The notes below the pieces were generated by a model. That model was not told the DNA's origin and searched no databases. It saw nothing but the letters and a program-made list of their open reading frames with translations. 64,000 nt of DNA from Streptomyces plumbidurans (GTDB lineage: Bacteria; Actinomycetota; Actinomycetes; Streptomycetales; Streptomycetaceae): NCBI RefSeq assembly GCF_019857225.1, contig NZ_JAFJSY010000011.1:171722-235721 (forward strand). Reading direction: 5' to 3'. The translations under genes were made by a program, and so were the position numbers. Each line of letters starts with the position of its first letter. The stretch's first letter is position 1. This document shows positions 46,183 to 56,473 of the stretch, one piece after another.

Positions 46183-46213
46183 GGGCGCGGGGAACTGCGC
46201 GACCAGCCACGAC
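46173..46213. repeat. dispersed Streptomyces intergenic repeat
   Basis: A 16-bp palindrome GCGCCCCTAGGGGCGC (46173-46188) runs into GGGGAACTGCGCGACCAGCC and CACGAC. I recall this as a very common extragenic element of Streptomyces genomes. It contains the stop codon of the MarR-GNAT gene (46180-46182) and could act as a bidirectional terminator. A diverged copy is at 19765-19792. Confidence 0.7.
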
Positions 46214-46237
46214 GAACCGGCACCCGACCCACAGGGA

Positions 46238-47173
46238 TTAGCCACCCCACTCGGCCAACAACTCCCGCACCACCCCCCTGAGCCACGCATGCGCCGGGTC
46301 CGCATCATGCCGAGGATGCCATGCAAGCCCCACCTCCAGCGGCGGCAGCCGAAGCGGCACCTCGTAGACGGCCAGCCCCAGTGCGGTCACCTGCGGCAGC
46401 GCCCATGAGGTGATCAGCCCGGTCAGATCGGTCTCCCGCAGCACGAACAGGGAAGCCGGAAACGTACCCACGGTCCCCACCACCCGTCGCCTGAGGCCCA
46501 GTTCGGCGAGTGCGGCATCGACCGGGCCGTGCAGCCTCCCCCGCCGGGACACGATCAGGTGATCGACCTCCTCGGCGAACCGCTCGGCCGTCAACTCGCC
46601 CTCCAACAGCGGGTGTCCGGCCCGTACGGCCGCCAGCATCCGGTCCTCGCGCAGGGTCTCCACGTGCACCTCCGGCGCCGTGGTGTCGACGACCCCGACC
46701 TCCAGATCGGCGGTGCCCTCGCGCAGATACGGCTCGTCCGCGTGACTCTCGGAGAGGAACCGGATCCGGATGCCGGGAGCCTCCTCGGCGGCGCGCGCGA
46801 ACAGGGCGGGCGCGAGCGAGGCGGCGACGGCGTCGCTCCCGATGATCGTGAGGGTGCGGCGCACGGTGCGCAGGTCGGCGTTCCGGCCCGGCGCGAACAG
46901 CGCCCTGGCCCGCTCCACCACCGCGCTCACCTCGGCCCGTACCGCGAGCGCGTGCGGCGTCGGCACCATCTGCCGCCCGGCGCGCACCAGGACGGGATCG
47001 CCGAGCGCCTTGCGGATCCGGCCGAGGGTGCGGCTCATCGCGGGTTCCGACAGATGCATCCGGCGGGCGGCCCCGCTGACGCTCTGCTCCTCCAGGAGCA
47101 CGTCCAGGGCGACGAGCAGATTGAGGTCCAGGCCCGCCGGACCGCCCGGATTCTCGGATTGCGTCACACGCAT
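46238..47173 (-). CDS. LysR-family transcriptional regulator
   Basis: A 311-aa LTTR. N-terminal HTH: DLNLLVALDVLLEEQSVSGA, ARRMHLSEPAMSRTLGRIRK and DPVLVRAGRQMVPTPHA. The C-terminal effector domain is of periplasmic-binding type (RTLTIIGSDAVAASLAPALF, VGVVDTTAPEVHVE). It resembles the NodD/PcpR-like subgroup with a strong HTH. Divergent from an MFS exporter, 94 bp away, which is the probable target. Confidence 0.9.
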   Translation of the reverse strand: MRVTQSENPGGPAGLDLNLLVALDVLLEEQSVSGAARRMHLSEPAMSRTLGRIRKALGDPVLVRAGRQMVPTPHALAVRAEVSAVVERARALFAPGRNADLRTVRRTLTIIGSDAVAASLAPALFARAAEEAPGIRIRFLSESHADEPYLREGTADLEVGVVDTTAPEVHVETLREDRMLAAVRAGHPLLEGELTAERFAEEVDHLIVSRRGRLHGPVDAALAELGLRRRVVGTVGTFPASLFVLRETDLTGLITSWALPQVTALGLAVYEVPLRLPPLEVGLAWHPRHDADPAHAWLRGVVRELLAEWGG

Positions 47174-47182
47174 CGATCCCTT

Positions 47183-47205
47183 GCAAAGGTTGCACTGGAG
47201 TGCAG
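47183..47205. promoter_or_regulatory. LysR-type operator candidate
   Basis: TGCACT-GG-AGTGCA (47192-47205) is a perfect 6-bp inverted repeat preceded by TTGCAAAGG, which repeats the TTGCA element. It sits in the divergent LysR/MFS spacer and has LTTR-like T-N11-A possibilities. Likely regulator site. Confidence 0.5.
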
Positions 47206-47267
47206 GACGGTGCCGAGCCTACGGTGACAGGGCATCCCGCACCAGCCCGAGCTCCCGAGGAGGAGCC

Positions 47268-48671
47268 ATGCCCCCGCACGCCCTGAAACGGTCCACGCTG
47301 CTGGTCATGTGCGCCTGCGTCCTGGTCGCCCAGTCCATGGTCGCCGCCATCAACCTCCTGATCCCGCAGCTGAGTTCGTCCTCGCTGCACCCCTCGCACA
47401 CCGAGGTGCTGTGGACCGTCGACGCCTACGTCATCGTCTTCGCCTCCCTGCTCATCCCGGCCGGCGCCTTCGGCGACCGCTACGGACGCAAGGGCGCCCT
47501 GCTCACCGGCCTCGCCCTGTTCGCGGCGGGCGCTGCCACCAGTGCCCTCGCACCGGATCCGGCGGTGCTCGTCGCCGGGCGGGGGCTGTCGGGCGCGGGC
47601 GCCGCCCTGATCACCCCGTCCACGCTGTCGATCCTGATGCGTCTGGCCGGTCTCGAGCGCCGGGCCCAGGCCATGGCCTCCTGGACGCTGTCGCTCGGTC
47701 TCGGCGGGATGCTCGGCAATCTGGGCGGCGGTCTGGTCGGGCAATTCCTCAGCTGGCGCGCCCTGTTCGGCGTGATGGTCCCGCTGGCCGCACTGCTCGC
47801 CCTCGCCGTCGCGCTCACCACCCCGCGCACGGAGCGCGCCCCCGGCAACCACCCCGACCCCCTCGGCACCCTGCTGCTCACCGCGGCCCTGGTCGCCCTC
47901 CTGTTCGGCATCATCGAGGGCCCGGCGTACGGCTGGGGTTCACCGCGCATCCTGGGGGTCTTCGCCGCGGGCGCGGCACTGCTGACCGCCTTCACCCTGC
48001 ACGCCCTGCGCTCCCGCACCCCCCTGTTCGACCCGCGCGTCTTCAAGTCCGCCCGGCTGCGCGCCACTTCACTCGGCATGGCCACGGGCTTCTTCGGCCT
48101 GTTCTCGCTCTTCTACGTCAACTCGCAGTATCTGCAGGATGTGAAGGGCTACGGCCCGGCCACCACCGGCGTCGCGATCACCCCGCTGATCGTCGGCATG
48201 GCACTGGTGCCGAGGCTGGCGGCGCGCTGGGCCTCGCGTCCGCGGCCGGTCATCGGCGGGGGCCTCGCCCTGATCGGGCTGGGCCTGCTCGGCGCGTCCA
48301 CCGCGGACGCGGGCACGTCCTACCCGGCGTACGCCTGCTGGCTGCTGGTCATCTCGGCCGGTACGGGTCTGTCGATGCCCGCGCTCACACTCGGCGTGGT
48401 CACCGCGCTGCCCGCGGGGCAGGCGGGCCTGGGCTCCGGGCTCGGCACCTCGGCCCGCGAGGTCGGCGCGGCCCTCGGCATCGCCGTCACCGGCACGGTT
48501 TTGGCCGCCCACCCCGACTTCGCCCACGGCATTGGCCCGGCCCTACGGACGGTGGCCGTACTGGTCCTCGCGGCGACGGCGGTGGTCGTGGCCGGTTACG
48601 GCAAGCGCGCGAAAACACGCACTATCGCGTCCGGTGAGGAACGCGCACTATCGCGTTCGGGACGGTCATGA
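47268..48671 (+). CDS. MFS drug-efflux transporter
   Basis: A 467-aa exporter with 14 TM helices of the DHA2 type. Start ATG 47268 with GAGGAGGAG 3-8 bp upstream. Signatures: LWTVDAYVIVFASLLIPAGA (motif D), GAFGDRYGRKGALLTG (motif A), RGLSGAGAALITPSTLSILM (motif B-like) and a Gly-rich LGLGGMLGNLGGGLVG (motif C). The family exports antibiotics or siderophores; a siderophore-interacting-type protein gene follows with 4 bp overlap or 44 bp gap, depending on the start chosen. Confidence 0.9.
   Translation: MPPHALKRSTLLVMCACVLVAQSMVAAINLLIPQLSSSSLHPSHTEVLWTVDAYVIVFASLLIPAGAFGDRYGRKGALLTGLALFAAGAATSALAPDPAVLVAGRGLSGAGAALITPSTLSILMRLAGLERRAQAMASWTLSLGLGGMLGNLGGGLVGQFLSWRALFGVMVPLAALLALAVALTTPRTERAPGNHPDPLGTLLLTAALVALLFGIIEGPAYGWGSPRILGVFAAGAALLTAFTLHALRSRTPLFDPRVFKSARLRATSLGMATGFFGLFSLFYVNSQYLQDVKGYGPATTGVAITPLIVGMALVPRLAARWASRPRPVIGGGLALIGLGLLGASTADAGTSYPAYACWLLVISAGTGLSMPALTLGVVTALPAGQAGLGSGLGTSAREVGAALGIAVTGTVLAAHPDFAHGIGPALRTVAVLVLAATAVVVAGYGKRAKTRTIASGEERALSRSGRS
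48618..48660 (+). repeat. two 17-bp direct repeats, second forming an inverted repeat
   Basis: CGCACTATCGCGTCCGG (48618-48634) and CGCACTATCGCGTTCGG (48644-48660) differ at one base and are 26 bp apart. The second is also GAACGCG-CACTAT-CGCGTTC (48639-48658), a 7-bp perfect inverted repeat. All lie in the last codons of the MFS gene, 56-98 bp before the next gene's RBS-supported ATG (48716). Confidence 0.5.
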
Positions 48672-48715
48672 CCCCCAACTTCCCTTCCCCGCTTGCACGT
48701 TCCGAGGAGCCGCCC

Positions 48716-49405
48716 ATGCCCGCCCTGCTCTCCCCGGTCCTGGACCTGCTCACGCTCCGGGGCACCATCACCGAGACCGAGGCTCTTTCCGCCCGCATCC
48801 GCCGTCTGCGCATCGAGGGCGAGGCGCTGTCCGGGCTGTCCGTCCGCCCGGGTCAGCAGGTACGGGTCGTGGTCGGCGGCGGGCTGACCCTGCGCACGTA
48901 CTCGATCTGGCGCTACGACCCCGCCGGCGCCGTCGAGTTGTGCGTGCTGGACCACTCCGGGGGCGGGCCCGGGGCGCGGTGGGGACACGGCGCCGCGGTG
49001 GGTGACCCGGTCCGGTTGCGCAAGCCGGAGGGGACGTTCGTGCTGCGGCCCGACGCCGCCCACCATGTCCTCGTCGGCGACGAGACGGCCTCCGTGGCCT
49101 TCGGCGCGATGCTCGCCGCGCTGCCCGAGGACGCGCACATCTCCGGCTGCGTCCAGACCGCGACGGAGGCCGACCGTCTCCCCCTGCCGCACGGCCACCA
49201 CCTCAACTGGTCGCTGCCCAGGGATGGTTCACTCGCCGACGCCGTACGGGACCTGGCCCCCGCGCCCGGCGGGATCGCCTACGTCGCCGGGGAGGCGCGC
49301 ACCGTGCAGCAAGTGCGGCAAGTGCTGGTGCGGGACGCGGGCTGGGACCGCCGGTCCGTGCTCACCAAGCCGTTCTGGGCACCGGGCAAGCGCGGGCTCG
49401 AGTAG
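48716..49405 (+). CDS. siderophore-interacting-protein-family flavoreductase
   Basis: A 229-aa protein of the SIP/ViuB family that reduces ferric siderophores using NAD(P)H and FAD. It has an FAD-binding N-terminal barrel (TLRTYSIWRYDP, the R-x-Y-S/T motif; VLDHSGGGPGARWGHGAAVG) and a C-terminal half with HHVLVGDETASVAFGAMLAA, GIAYVAGEARTVQQVRQVLV and KPFWAPGKRG. The ATG at 48716 has GAGGAG 5 bp upstream and is preferred; an ATG at 48668 overlaps the MFS stop (ATGA). The MFS exporter upstream may then move siderophores. Confidence 0.85.
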   Translation: MPALLSPVLDLLTLRGTITETEALSARIRRLRIEGEALSGLSVRPGQQVRVVVGGGLTLRTYSIWRYDPAGAVELCVLDHSGGGPGARWGHGAAVGDPVRLRKPEGTFVLRPDAAHHVLVGDETASVAFGAMLAALPEDAHISGCVQTATEADRLPLPHGHHLNWSLPRDGSLADAVRDLAPAPGGIAYVAGEARTVQQVRQVLVRDAGWDRRSVLTKPFWAPGKRGLE

Positions 49406-49408
49406 CGG

Positions 49409-50410
49409 TCAGCCGCACTGCGCGTCGGTCGGGCAGAAGGAGCGCACCGCTGTTGCGAGTGGCTCGCGCACCTGCTCCGGGTCCGCGCTCGCGGGGGCGC
49501 TGGAGCGGATCGCGTAGAGCGTGCCGTCGGCCGCGCGGAAGCGGTGGTCGATGACCTGGCGGGGGCCCTTCAGGCCCTTCTGGGTGGAGTCGTAGCGGTA
49601 GAACAGCTCGGCCCAGGTGTCGCCGCGGTCGCGTTCGACGACCTGGAAGCCGGGCAGTTTGCGGAAGCCGAACCCCGAGTCGGTCTCGGCCAGGGTCAGC
49701 GACTCGTACGGGGTGGCCTCGGTGACCTCGAAGATCTGCAGCTGACGGCCGCCGGAAGGGGCGTCGTAGTAGACGACGGGCGCCAGCTTGCCCTGCTGCT
49801 GGCTGCGGACCCAGCCCTCGGGGACGTCGACCGTGTAGCCGACCGGGTCCTGGGCGCGGCGGTAGCCGACCGAGGGCGAGGCGGACGCGAGCGCCGAGGC
49901 CGTCGCGGTGCCGGTGGGTGTCGGGGTGTCGCTGCCACTGGGCGCCGGGCTCTGCGACGGCGTGGTGGTGGCCGTGACGCTGACGCTCGTGCCCGAAGTG
50001 GCCGTATCGTCGGTCGAGTTGTCGCGGGTCAGGTACCACACGCCCGCTCCGGCGCCCGCGCCGATGACGGCCATGGCGACGAAGGCGAGCAGCACATTGC
50101 GGGCTCCACGACGTGGCGCGGGGGCGACCGCCGGGGTCGGGACGGTCGTCGGTACGGGGCTCGGCGCCGGGCCCGGAGGGGGCGGCGGCGGGGGCGGCGG
50201 CCAGGCCGACGGACGCGGGTTGCCGGTGTGGGTCTGCGCGGACGCCCACGGCGGTGGCGTCTGCCCGGCCTGCGTCTCGGCTGACGCCCACGGCGGCACG
50301 GAACCCGGCGGCCGGGTGGACCAGGCCGCCTGGCCTCTCTCCTCGCTGGGCTCGCGCTCCGGACCCGAACCGGAGCGGCGGTCTTCGTCGTAGCCGTCCC
50401 AACCGTTCAT
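49409..50410 (-). CDS. single-TM protein with Pro-rich cytoplasmic arm
   Basis: A 333-aa protein starting MNGWDGYDEDRRSGSGP. The N-terminal ~120 residues are Pro/Ala/Ser-rich, with a run of prolines (AWPPPPPPPPPGPAPS). One TM follows (NVLLAFVAMAVIGAGAGAGV), a Thr/Ser/Val-rich linker, and a C-terminal domain with YRRAQDPVGYTVDVPEGWVR and GDTWAELFYRYDSTQKGL, resembling lipoprotein-like beta domains of Streptomyces kinase-adjacent proteins. Function unknown. Convergent with the flavoprotein gene (3-bp gap). Confidence 0.7.
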   Translation of the reverse strand: MNGWDGYDEDRRSGSGPEREPSEERGQAAWSTRPPGSVPPWASAETQAGQTPPPWASAQTHTGNPRPSAWPPPPPPPPPGPAPSPVPTTVPTPAVAPAPRRGARNVLLAFVAMAVIGAGAGAGVWYLTRDNSTDDTATSGTSVSVTATTTPSQSPAPSGSDTPTPTGTATASALASASPSVGYRRAQDPVGYTVDVPEGWVRSQQQGKLAPVVYYDAPSGGRQLQIFEVTEATPYESLTLAETDSGFGFRKLPGFQVVERDRGDTWAELFYRYDSTQKGLKGPRQVIDHRFRAADGTLYAIRSSAPASADPEQVREPLATAVRSFCPTDAQCG

Positions 50411-50469
50411 GACATGCCCCCGAATCACCCCATTGGGTATCGCAGTCCGACGGTAGCGGCGAAAACGGC

Positions 50470-50509
50470 CACGGGCCCCGTTCCGGCGAGAACCGGAACG
50501 GGGCCCGTG
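50470..50509 (-). terminator. strong 17-bp hairpin terminator after mdh
   Basis: A perfect 17-bp inverted repeat (50470-50486 and 50493-50509; arms CACGGGCCCCGTTCCGG and its complement) with a 6-base loop CGAGAA, 57 bp after the mdh stop. There is no T tract, which is normal for Streptomyces. It may also block read-through in the other direction. Confidence 0.85.
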
Positions 50510-50566
50510 CAGGGTCGTGACGAAACCGTGAAGGGCTCGGACGAGACCCCGGATGAGACCGGGGGA

Positions 50567-51873
<1,307 letters not shown>

Positions 51874-53133
51874 CTACTTCGTGCACCCCTTCTGGCCCGA
51901 CGCCAGCGTCGCGCAGGCCCGCGCCTCGCCCGCGTCCTTCACCGCGACCATCGGGGTGTACGCGATGGTGTCCCCGGCCGTGGTGATGCTGTCGTCCTGC
52001 GCGGCACCACCCGCGGTCACCTGCACCGAATCGCCCTGCGCCGCCTGGGTGATACGGCCCCAAGCGGCGCCGCACGTCTTGCTGTAGCGCACCTCGACGG
52101 TGGTCGCGCCGACCACCGCGGTCTTGGCGGTGGTCACGGCGGTCACGTCCTTGGTGCAGCCCATGGCCTCCGCGTCCTTGCCGGTGCAGGTGGCCCCGGC
52201 GCACTTCACACCGGGCGGCAGATCGGTCTGCGCACTGGCGGACGGGGACGGCTTGGCGCCGCCCTCGTTCTTCTTGCCGCCGCCGTGGTCGGTGAGGAAG
52301 AAGACGCCTGCGATCACCACCAGCACTCCGACGACACCCGCGAGGAACATCGTCAGCCTGCGCCGGCCCGCGCCTTGCGAGGAAGGACCTCCGCCGGGCC
52401 GCGGACCCTGCGGCGGCTCGCCGAACGGGCTCGGAGGTGTGCCCGGCGTCCAGGCAGGATCCTCAGCAGAGGACGCCGACGGGGGTGTGGTCGCGGGCGT
52501 CGGCGACCCGGTCCCCGTCGGCCGGGCACCGGTCGGCGCCGGGCCCTTGTAACCGGCCAGCCCCCAGGAGTTGGCGCCGGACGAGCCAGTCTGCGAGGTC
52601 TGCGGAGCCTGTGAGGTCTGCGGAGCCTGCGGTCCTTGCGCGGAGGTGGGCTCCGCGTCCCGTACCTCGGGCCCCGTCGGCTGCGACGGCACCGACGGGG
52701 CCACTCCCGCCGGTCCCGCGACACCCGGCGTCGCCGTCGCGCTGCCTGATCTGCGGGCCGCCTTGCCGCCCTTCGCGTCGGCGGGCGGCGCCCCGAACTC
52801 CGAGAGCGCGGCCCGCGCCTGGGAGATGCGGATGGCTTCCATGGTCATGTCGTGACGCATCTCCGAACGGCTCCAGGCGCGCTCGGCGAGCTCCCACATG
52901 GTCGTCAGATGGACCGGATTGGTGCCCGTCACCTCGGCCAGCGCCACGATCGCCCCCTTGGGCGCGAGCAGCCGGCCGTTGAGGTATCTCTCCCAAGACG
53001 TCTTGCTGTAGCCCGTGCGGTCGGCCACCGACGCGATACTCAGGCCGCTGCGGTCCACGAGCCGCCGCAGCTGGCTCGCGAACTCCCTGACCTGTGGATC
53101 GAGTTCGTCCGGCAAGGCCCTCCAACGAGGCAT
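51874..53133 (-). CDS. XRE-type HTH membrane protein with C-terminal DUF2690 domain
   Basis: A 419-aa protein. The HTH at residues ~14-70 (FASQLRRLVDRSGLSIASVA, DRTGYSKTSWERYLNGR) is preceded by the PRWRALPDELDPQVREFASQ start. A long Pro/Ser/Thr linker follows, one TM near residue 270 (MFLAGVVGVLVVIAGVFFLT), then an extracytoplasmic DUF2690-like domain with paired Cys (GVKCAGATCTGKDAEAMGCT, RYSKTCGAAWGRITQ). It can link envelope state to DNA binding; no data on target. A shorter relative lies 348 bp upstream. Confidence 0.75.
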   Translation of the reverse strand: MPRWRALPDELDPQVREFASQLRRLVDRSGLSIASVADRTGYSKTSWERYLNGRLLAPKGAIVALAEVTGTNPVHLTTMWELAERAWSRSEMRHDMTMEAIRISQARAALSEFGAPPADAKGGKAARRSGSATATPGVAGPAGVAPSVPSQPTGPEVRDAEPTSAQGPQAPQTSQAPQTSQTGSSGANSWGLAGYKGPAPTGARPTGTGSPTPATTPPSASSAEDPAWTPGTPPSPFGEPPQGPRPGGGPSSQGAGRRRLTMFLAGVVGVLVVIAGVFFLTDHGGGKKNEGGAKPSPSASAQTDLPPGVKCAGATCTGKDAEAMGCTKDVTAVTTAKTAVVGATTVEVRYSKTCGAAWGRITQAAQGDSVQVTAGGAAQDDSITTAGDTIAYTPMVAVKDAGEARACATLASGQKGCTK

Positions 53134-53481
53134 TGCTTCCCCCCTCTTCCCCCCGGTTGGTGCTGGTCTTCCTCGCAGATCTCCCGCGCGTGATGCCCGT
53201 TGTGGCTACCCACAGGGATGCGCCCGACAAGGATCTCAGTTCCCGGGATGGGGGCGCACGGGAGCGTGCGGGCGGCTCGGCAAGCACCGTTGCACGCCGA
53301 CCCGGCCATGGTCCAGTGTCCCGCCGACGGCCCCCTCCACCGCCCGGCCGGACCCGTTCACGCTAGCTGGCGCGGCGAACAACTCCGTGTCAAATCCGCG
53401 AACTTGCCAATACATCGACACCGCAGACACACATGGACAACCCCAGGCGTCACGGCCGCATTCATCCCACTCAGGGGCAAC
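53134..53481. other. 348-bp gene-free spacer
   Basis: I see no coding region here. On the minus strand TTGACA (53393-53388) and TAGCGT (53365-53360) could be promoter elements for the XRE-DUF2690 gene, but their 22-bp spacing is too long for a standard sigma-70 promoter. The GGGGGG run at ~53143 is the RBS of that gene. Nothing else stands out. Confidence 0.4.
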
Positions 53482-53940
53482 TCACCCCAACGCGACGGCG
53501 GCGACGAGCAGGATCAGCAGCATCAGGACGAGGAGCAGTACGCCGTAGAGGATCAGCCCCGCGCCGGCCCTGCGCCCGGCCGCCTCCTCGGGGGTGTCCC
53601 ACCAGGGCAGGGTGGGGTCGTCCTCGTACTCCGGCGCGCTCTCGTCCCCGGCGGGCCTCGCCGGGCGGGGCCAGGCCTGGACGGCCAGTTCCCAGCGCAC
53701 GGTGAAGCGTTCGGCCTCCGCGCTCTCCAGGCCCGCGATCCGGCACAGGGCCGTGACCGCCTGCCGGGGCGGCGGCTGGGTGGCGTTGAGGTAGCGGTGC
53801 CAGGAGGACTTGCTGTACGCGGTGCGGGCGCCGAGTGCGACGAGGCTGAGCCCCGTGCGGTCCTTCAGGAGGCGCAACTGCTCCACGAAGTGCCGCACCT
53901 CCGGCGGCAGATCGTCCGGCAGCGGCTGCCAGCCGCCCAT
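53482..53940 (-). CDS. small XRE-type HTH membrane protein
   Basis: A 152-aa relative of the XRE-DUF2690 protein. Residues 1-65 match it closely in plan (WQPLPDDLPPEVRHFVEQLR, LKDRTGLSLVALGARTAYSK, SSWHRYLNATQPPPRQAVTA). A Glu/Asp/Pro linker and one C-terminal TM (AGLILYGVLLLVLMLLILLV) follow, with no outer domain. The HTH faces the cytoplasm. It could bind the same DNA site and antagonise or couple to the longer protein. Confidence 0.7.
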   Translation of the reverse strand: MGGWQPLPDDLPPEVRHFVEQLRLLKDRTGLSLVALGARTAYSKSSWHRYLNATQPPPRQAVTALCRIAGLESAEAERFTVRWELAVQAWPRPARPAGDESAPEYEDDPTLPWWDTPEEAAGRRAGAGLILYGVLLLVLMLLILLVAAVALG

Positions 53941-54142
53941 CGCCCACCTCCACGGCTTCCTCGCTTGTGTCCGGTCTGGTCAGGTGACGACGCCGGAGGG
54001 CCGATGGTTCCCGCGTTGCGGAACGGTCACCTCCGTGCCACAGCGCTCTGACAGCCGTTGAACAGGCCGTTCGCCGTGCACGAGGGTGGTTGCGGGCGCC
54101 GGTCCGTCCTTGCTCGGGGGAGGGGACGGGCCGGCGCCGTCG

Positions 54143-54667
54143 TCAGCTGCTGCTGACCGTGAAGTGCAGCGTGTCCTTCAGGAACGGGATCTGCAGCCAC
54201 GGGTGCGGCTGCACCATCATCGCCAGCAGCACGATCACCAGGCCGAGCAGACCGTAGGTGACGATGTCCGTGAAGCGGGAGCGCACGGCGAGCATGCCGA
54301 CGTCGGGGATGACCCAGCGCAGCACGGCGCCCGCCACCAGGCCGAGGCCGATCAGCAGGGTGCCGTAGCGGAAGAGGTCGAGCGCGGTCAGCAGCAGGCC
54401 GAGGGCGACCACGGCGCAGACGACGAGGATCGGCCACTGCCGGGCGGGTGCGGGGGCGTCCGAGGAGGCCGCCCGGCCGCCGCCCTCGGGCCGTGCGGTG
54501 TCCCTCGTGAACAGCGGGAAGCGGCGCGTGGTGCGCCGCGGCTGCCCCTCGGCGTCGGGGGCGCTGATCGCGTCGCGCACTGTCTCCTCCGCCTGCCGCT
54601 CGGGGTGCTCCACCTCGTGCCCGGCCTGCTTCGTCGCGTTCTCGGGGCCCTTCGCCTCAGCCGGCAC
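54143..54667 (-). CDS. DUF3017 membrane protein
   Basis: A 174-aa protein with a ~75-residue charged cytoplasmic arm and three TM helices ([60 protein letters not shown]). I recognise the DUF3017 type by its place after folD and the [19 protein letters not shown] segment. It overlaps the folD 3' end by 11 bp, so it is co-translated. Role unknown. Confidence 0.78.
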   Translation of the reverse strand: MPAEAKGPENATKQAGHEVEHPERQAEETVRDAISAPDAEGQPRRTTRRFPLFTRDTARPEGGGRAASSDAPAPARQWPILVVCAVVALGLLLTALDLFRYGTLLIGLGLVAGAVLRWVIPDVGMLAVRSRFTDIVTYGLLGLVIVLLAMMVQPHPWLQIPFLKDTLHFTVSSS

Positions 54668-55511
54668 TGCGCTCCGCCGCCTCGACCACGTTGACGAGCA
54701 GCTGGGCGCGGGTCATCGGGCCGACTCCGCCGGGGTTGGGCGAGATCCAGCCGGCGACCTCGGCGACGCCCGGGTGGACGTCGCCCACGATCTTGCCGTC
54801 GGCGCTGCGCGAGACGCCGACGTCGAGGACGGCCGCGCCCGGCTTGACGTCCTCGGGCCGGACCAGATGGGCCGAACCGGCGGCGGCGACGATGATGTCC
54901 GCCCGCTTGAGGTGGGAGGAGAGGTCGCGGGTGCCGGTGTGGCACTGAGTCACGGTCGCGTTCTCGCTGCGGCGGGTCAGCAGCAGCGGCATCGGGCGGC
55001 CGATGGTGACACCGCGGCCGACGACCACGACCTCGGCGCCCTTGATCTCCACGCCGTAGCGGCGCAGCAGCGTGAGCACGCCGTTCGGGGTGCAGGGCAG
55101 CGGGGCCGGCTCGTTCAGGACCAGACGGCCCAGGTTCATCGGGTGCAGGCCGTCCGCGTCCTTGTCGGGGTCCATCAGCTCCAGGATGCGGTTCTCATCG
55201 ATGCCCTTGGGCAGCGGCAGCTGGACGATGTAACCGGTGCACGCCGGGTCCTCGTTCAGCTCGCGGACGACCGCCTCGATCTCCTCCTGGGTGGCCGTGT
55301 CCGGCAGTTCGCGCTGGATGGAGGCGATGCCGACCTGCGCGCAGTCGCGGTGCTTGCCGGCGACGTACTTCTGGCTGCCGGGGTCGTTCCCGACGAGGAT
55401 CGTGCCGAGGCCGGGCGTGACGCCCTTCTCCTTCAGCGCCGCCACGCGGGCGGTCAGATCGGACTTGATCGCGGCTGCGGTGGCCTTGCCATCGAGAATC
55501 TGGGCGGTCAT
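54657..55511 (-). CDS. folD: bifunctional methylene-THF dehydrogenase/methenyl-THF cyclohydrolase
   Basis: Interconverts 5,10-methylene-, methenyl- and 10-formyl-THF, 284 aa. Family motifs: active-site Lys in [14 protein letters not shown] (K-x4, shorter than the usual YVxxK), [14 protein letters not shown], and the nucleotide loop [13 protein letters not shown] with [13 protein letters not shown] near the C-terminus. It supplies formyl-THF to PurN and PurH. The ATG at 55511 starts [14 protein letters not shown]. Unlike glyA it has no ZTP aptamer upstream. Confidence 0.93.
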   Translation of the reverse strand: MTAQILDGKATAAAIKSDLTARVAALKEKGVTPGLGTILVGNDPGSQKYVAGKHRDCAQVGIASIQRELPDTATQEEIEAVVRELNEDPACTGYIVQLPLPKGIDENRILELMDPDKDADGLHPMNLGRLVLNEPAPLPCTPNGVLTLLRRYGVEIKGAEVVVVGRGVTIGRPMPLLLTRRSENATVTQCHTGTRDLSSHLKRADIIVAAAGSAHLVRPEDVKPGAAVLDVGVSRSADGKIVGDVHPGVAEVAGWISPNPGGVGPMTRAQLLVNVVEAAERSAG

Positions 55512-55763
55512 GGCCCCATTCTCCCGGATGACCGTCCCCGGGTTCCAATCCGGGGTCCGGTCCGTGAACCGTCCCAAGATCGCCGAGATTGCGCTTGCAC
55601 AACACATATGGCGTGCGGCTGGACAAGTAAGCGGGCGGTAAAGAACGATGGCCGGACAGTGCCGCGGGCAGCTCATCGGGGGGATTGCCGCACCACAGAC
55701 ACCTTCCTCCGTACGGCGCCGCGCGTCGTCCCCGCACGTGGAACCAACGGAGGAAAACCCGCC

Positions 55764-56327
55764 ATGAGTTTCGGCGACCCGAACAACCCCTACGGCCCCC
55801 CGCAGGGTCAGCAGCAGGGCTACGGCCACCCGCAGCAGCAGCCGCAGGCGCCGGGCTACGGCTACCCGCAGGCACCGCCGATGCAGCAGCCCTACGGCGC
55901 CGGCGCCCCGATGACGACCATGCCCGGCACGGTGAACACGGCCCGTGTGCTGCTGTGGGTGATCGTCGGCCTCCAGGCCGTCGGCCTGATCTTCGTGGCC
56001 CTCGGCCTTGCCGCCATCGACAAGGCGAAGGACTCCACCAACGACAGCACCATCCAGAACATGCTCGGTGACTCGACCGGCATCCTGTGGGGCTACCTGA
56101 TCTTCGCGCTGGCCTGGCTGGTCTTCGCGGTCGTGCTGGCGATCAAGTTCAAGGACGGCGGCAACAACTTCCGCGTCACCACGCTCGTCTTCGCCATCAT
56201 CACCGCGGTGCTCGGCGTCTACCCGTTCGTGCTCGTGGGCCTCATACACACCGTGCTCGCCATCCTGGTGGCCGTCTTCGTCGGCAACGCCACCGGCAAG
56301 GCGTGGTTCAACCGCCCGCGCTACTGA
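55764..56327 (+). CDS. three-TM protein with Gln/Pro/Gly/Tyr-rich N-terminus
   Basis: A 187-aa protein. Residues 1-50 are low-complexity ([20 protein letters not shown]), followed by TM helices ~60-85, 110-132 and 140-178. The pattern is common in Streptomyces membrane proteins of unknown function, some next to division or kinase genes. ATG 55764 with GGAGG 12 bp upstream. Its 3' end is followed by the FHA/kinase unit 146 bp on. Confidence 0.7.
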   Translation: MSFGDPNNPYGPPQGQQQGYGHPQQQPQAPGYGYPQAPPMQQPYGAGAPMTTMPGTVNTARVLLWVIVGLQAVGLIFVALGLAAIDKAKDSTNDSTIQNMLGDSTGILWGYLIFALAWLVFAVVLAIKFKDGGNNFRVTTLVFAIITAVLGVYPFVLVGLIHTVLAILVAVFVGNATGKAWFNRPRY

Positions 56328-56473
56328 GCGCTTCGGCACCAACCCGCGCGCGGCACTGAACAGTTCGCGCCAATAACTCGCCCCGGGCCGTGTCTCACCC
56401 TTCCGAGGGGGACACGGCCCGGGCGCGTCGCCCTACCCTGGCGTGGATAGCTGCAGGCACGGGGAGACGCACC

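Noticed and set aside
53360..53393. Sigma-70 promoter TTGACA ... TAGCGT for the XRE-DUF2690 gene
   Set aside because: The elements are each good but 22 bp apart, outside the 16-19 bp range. Kept only as a remark.
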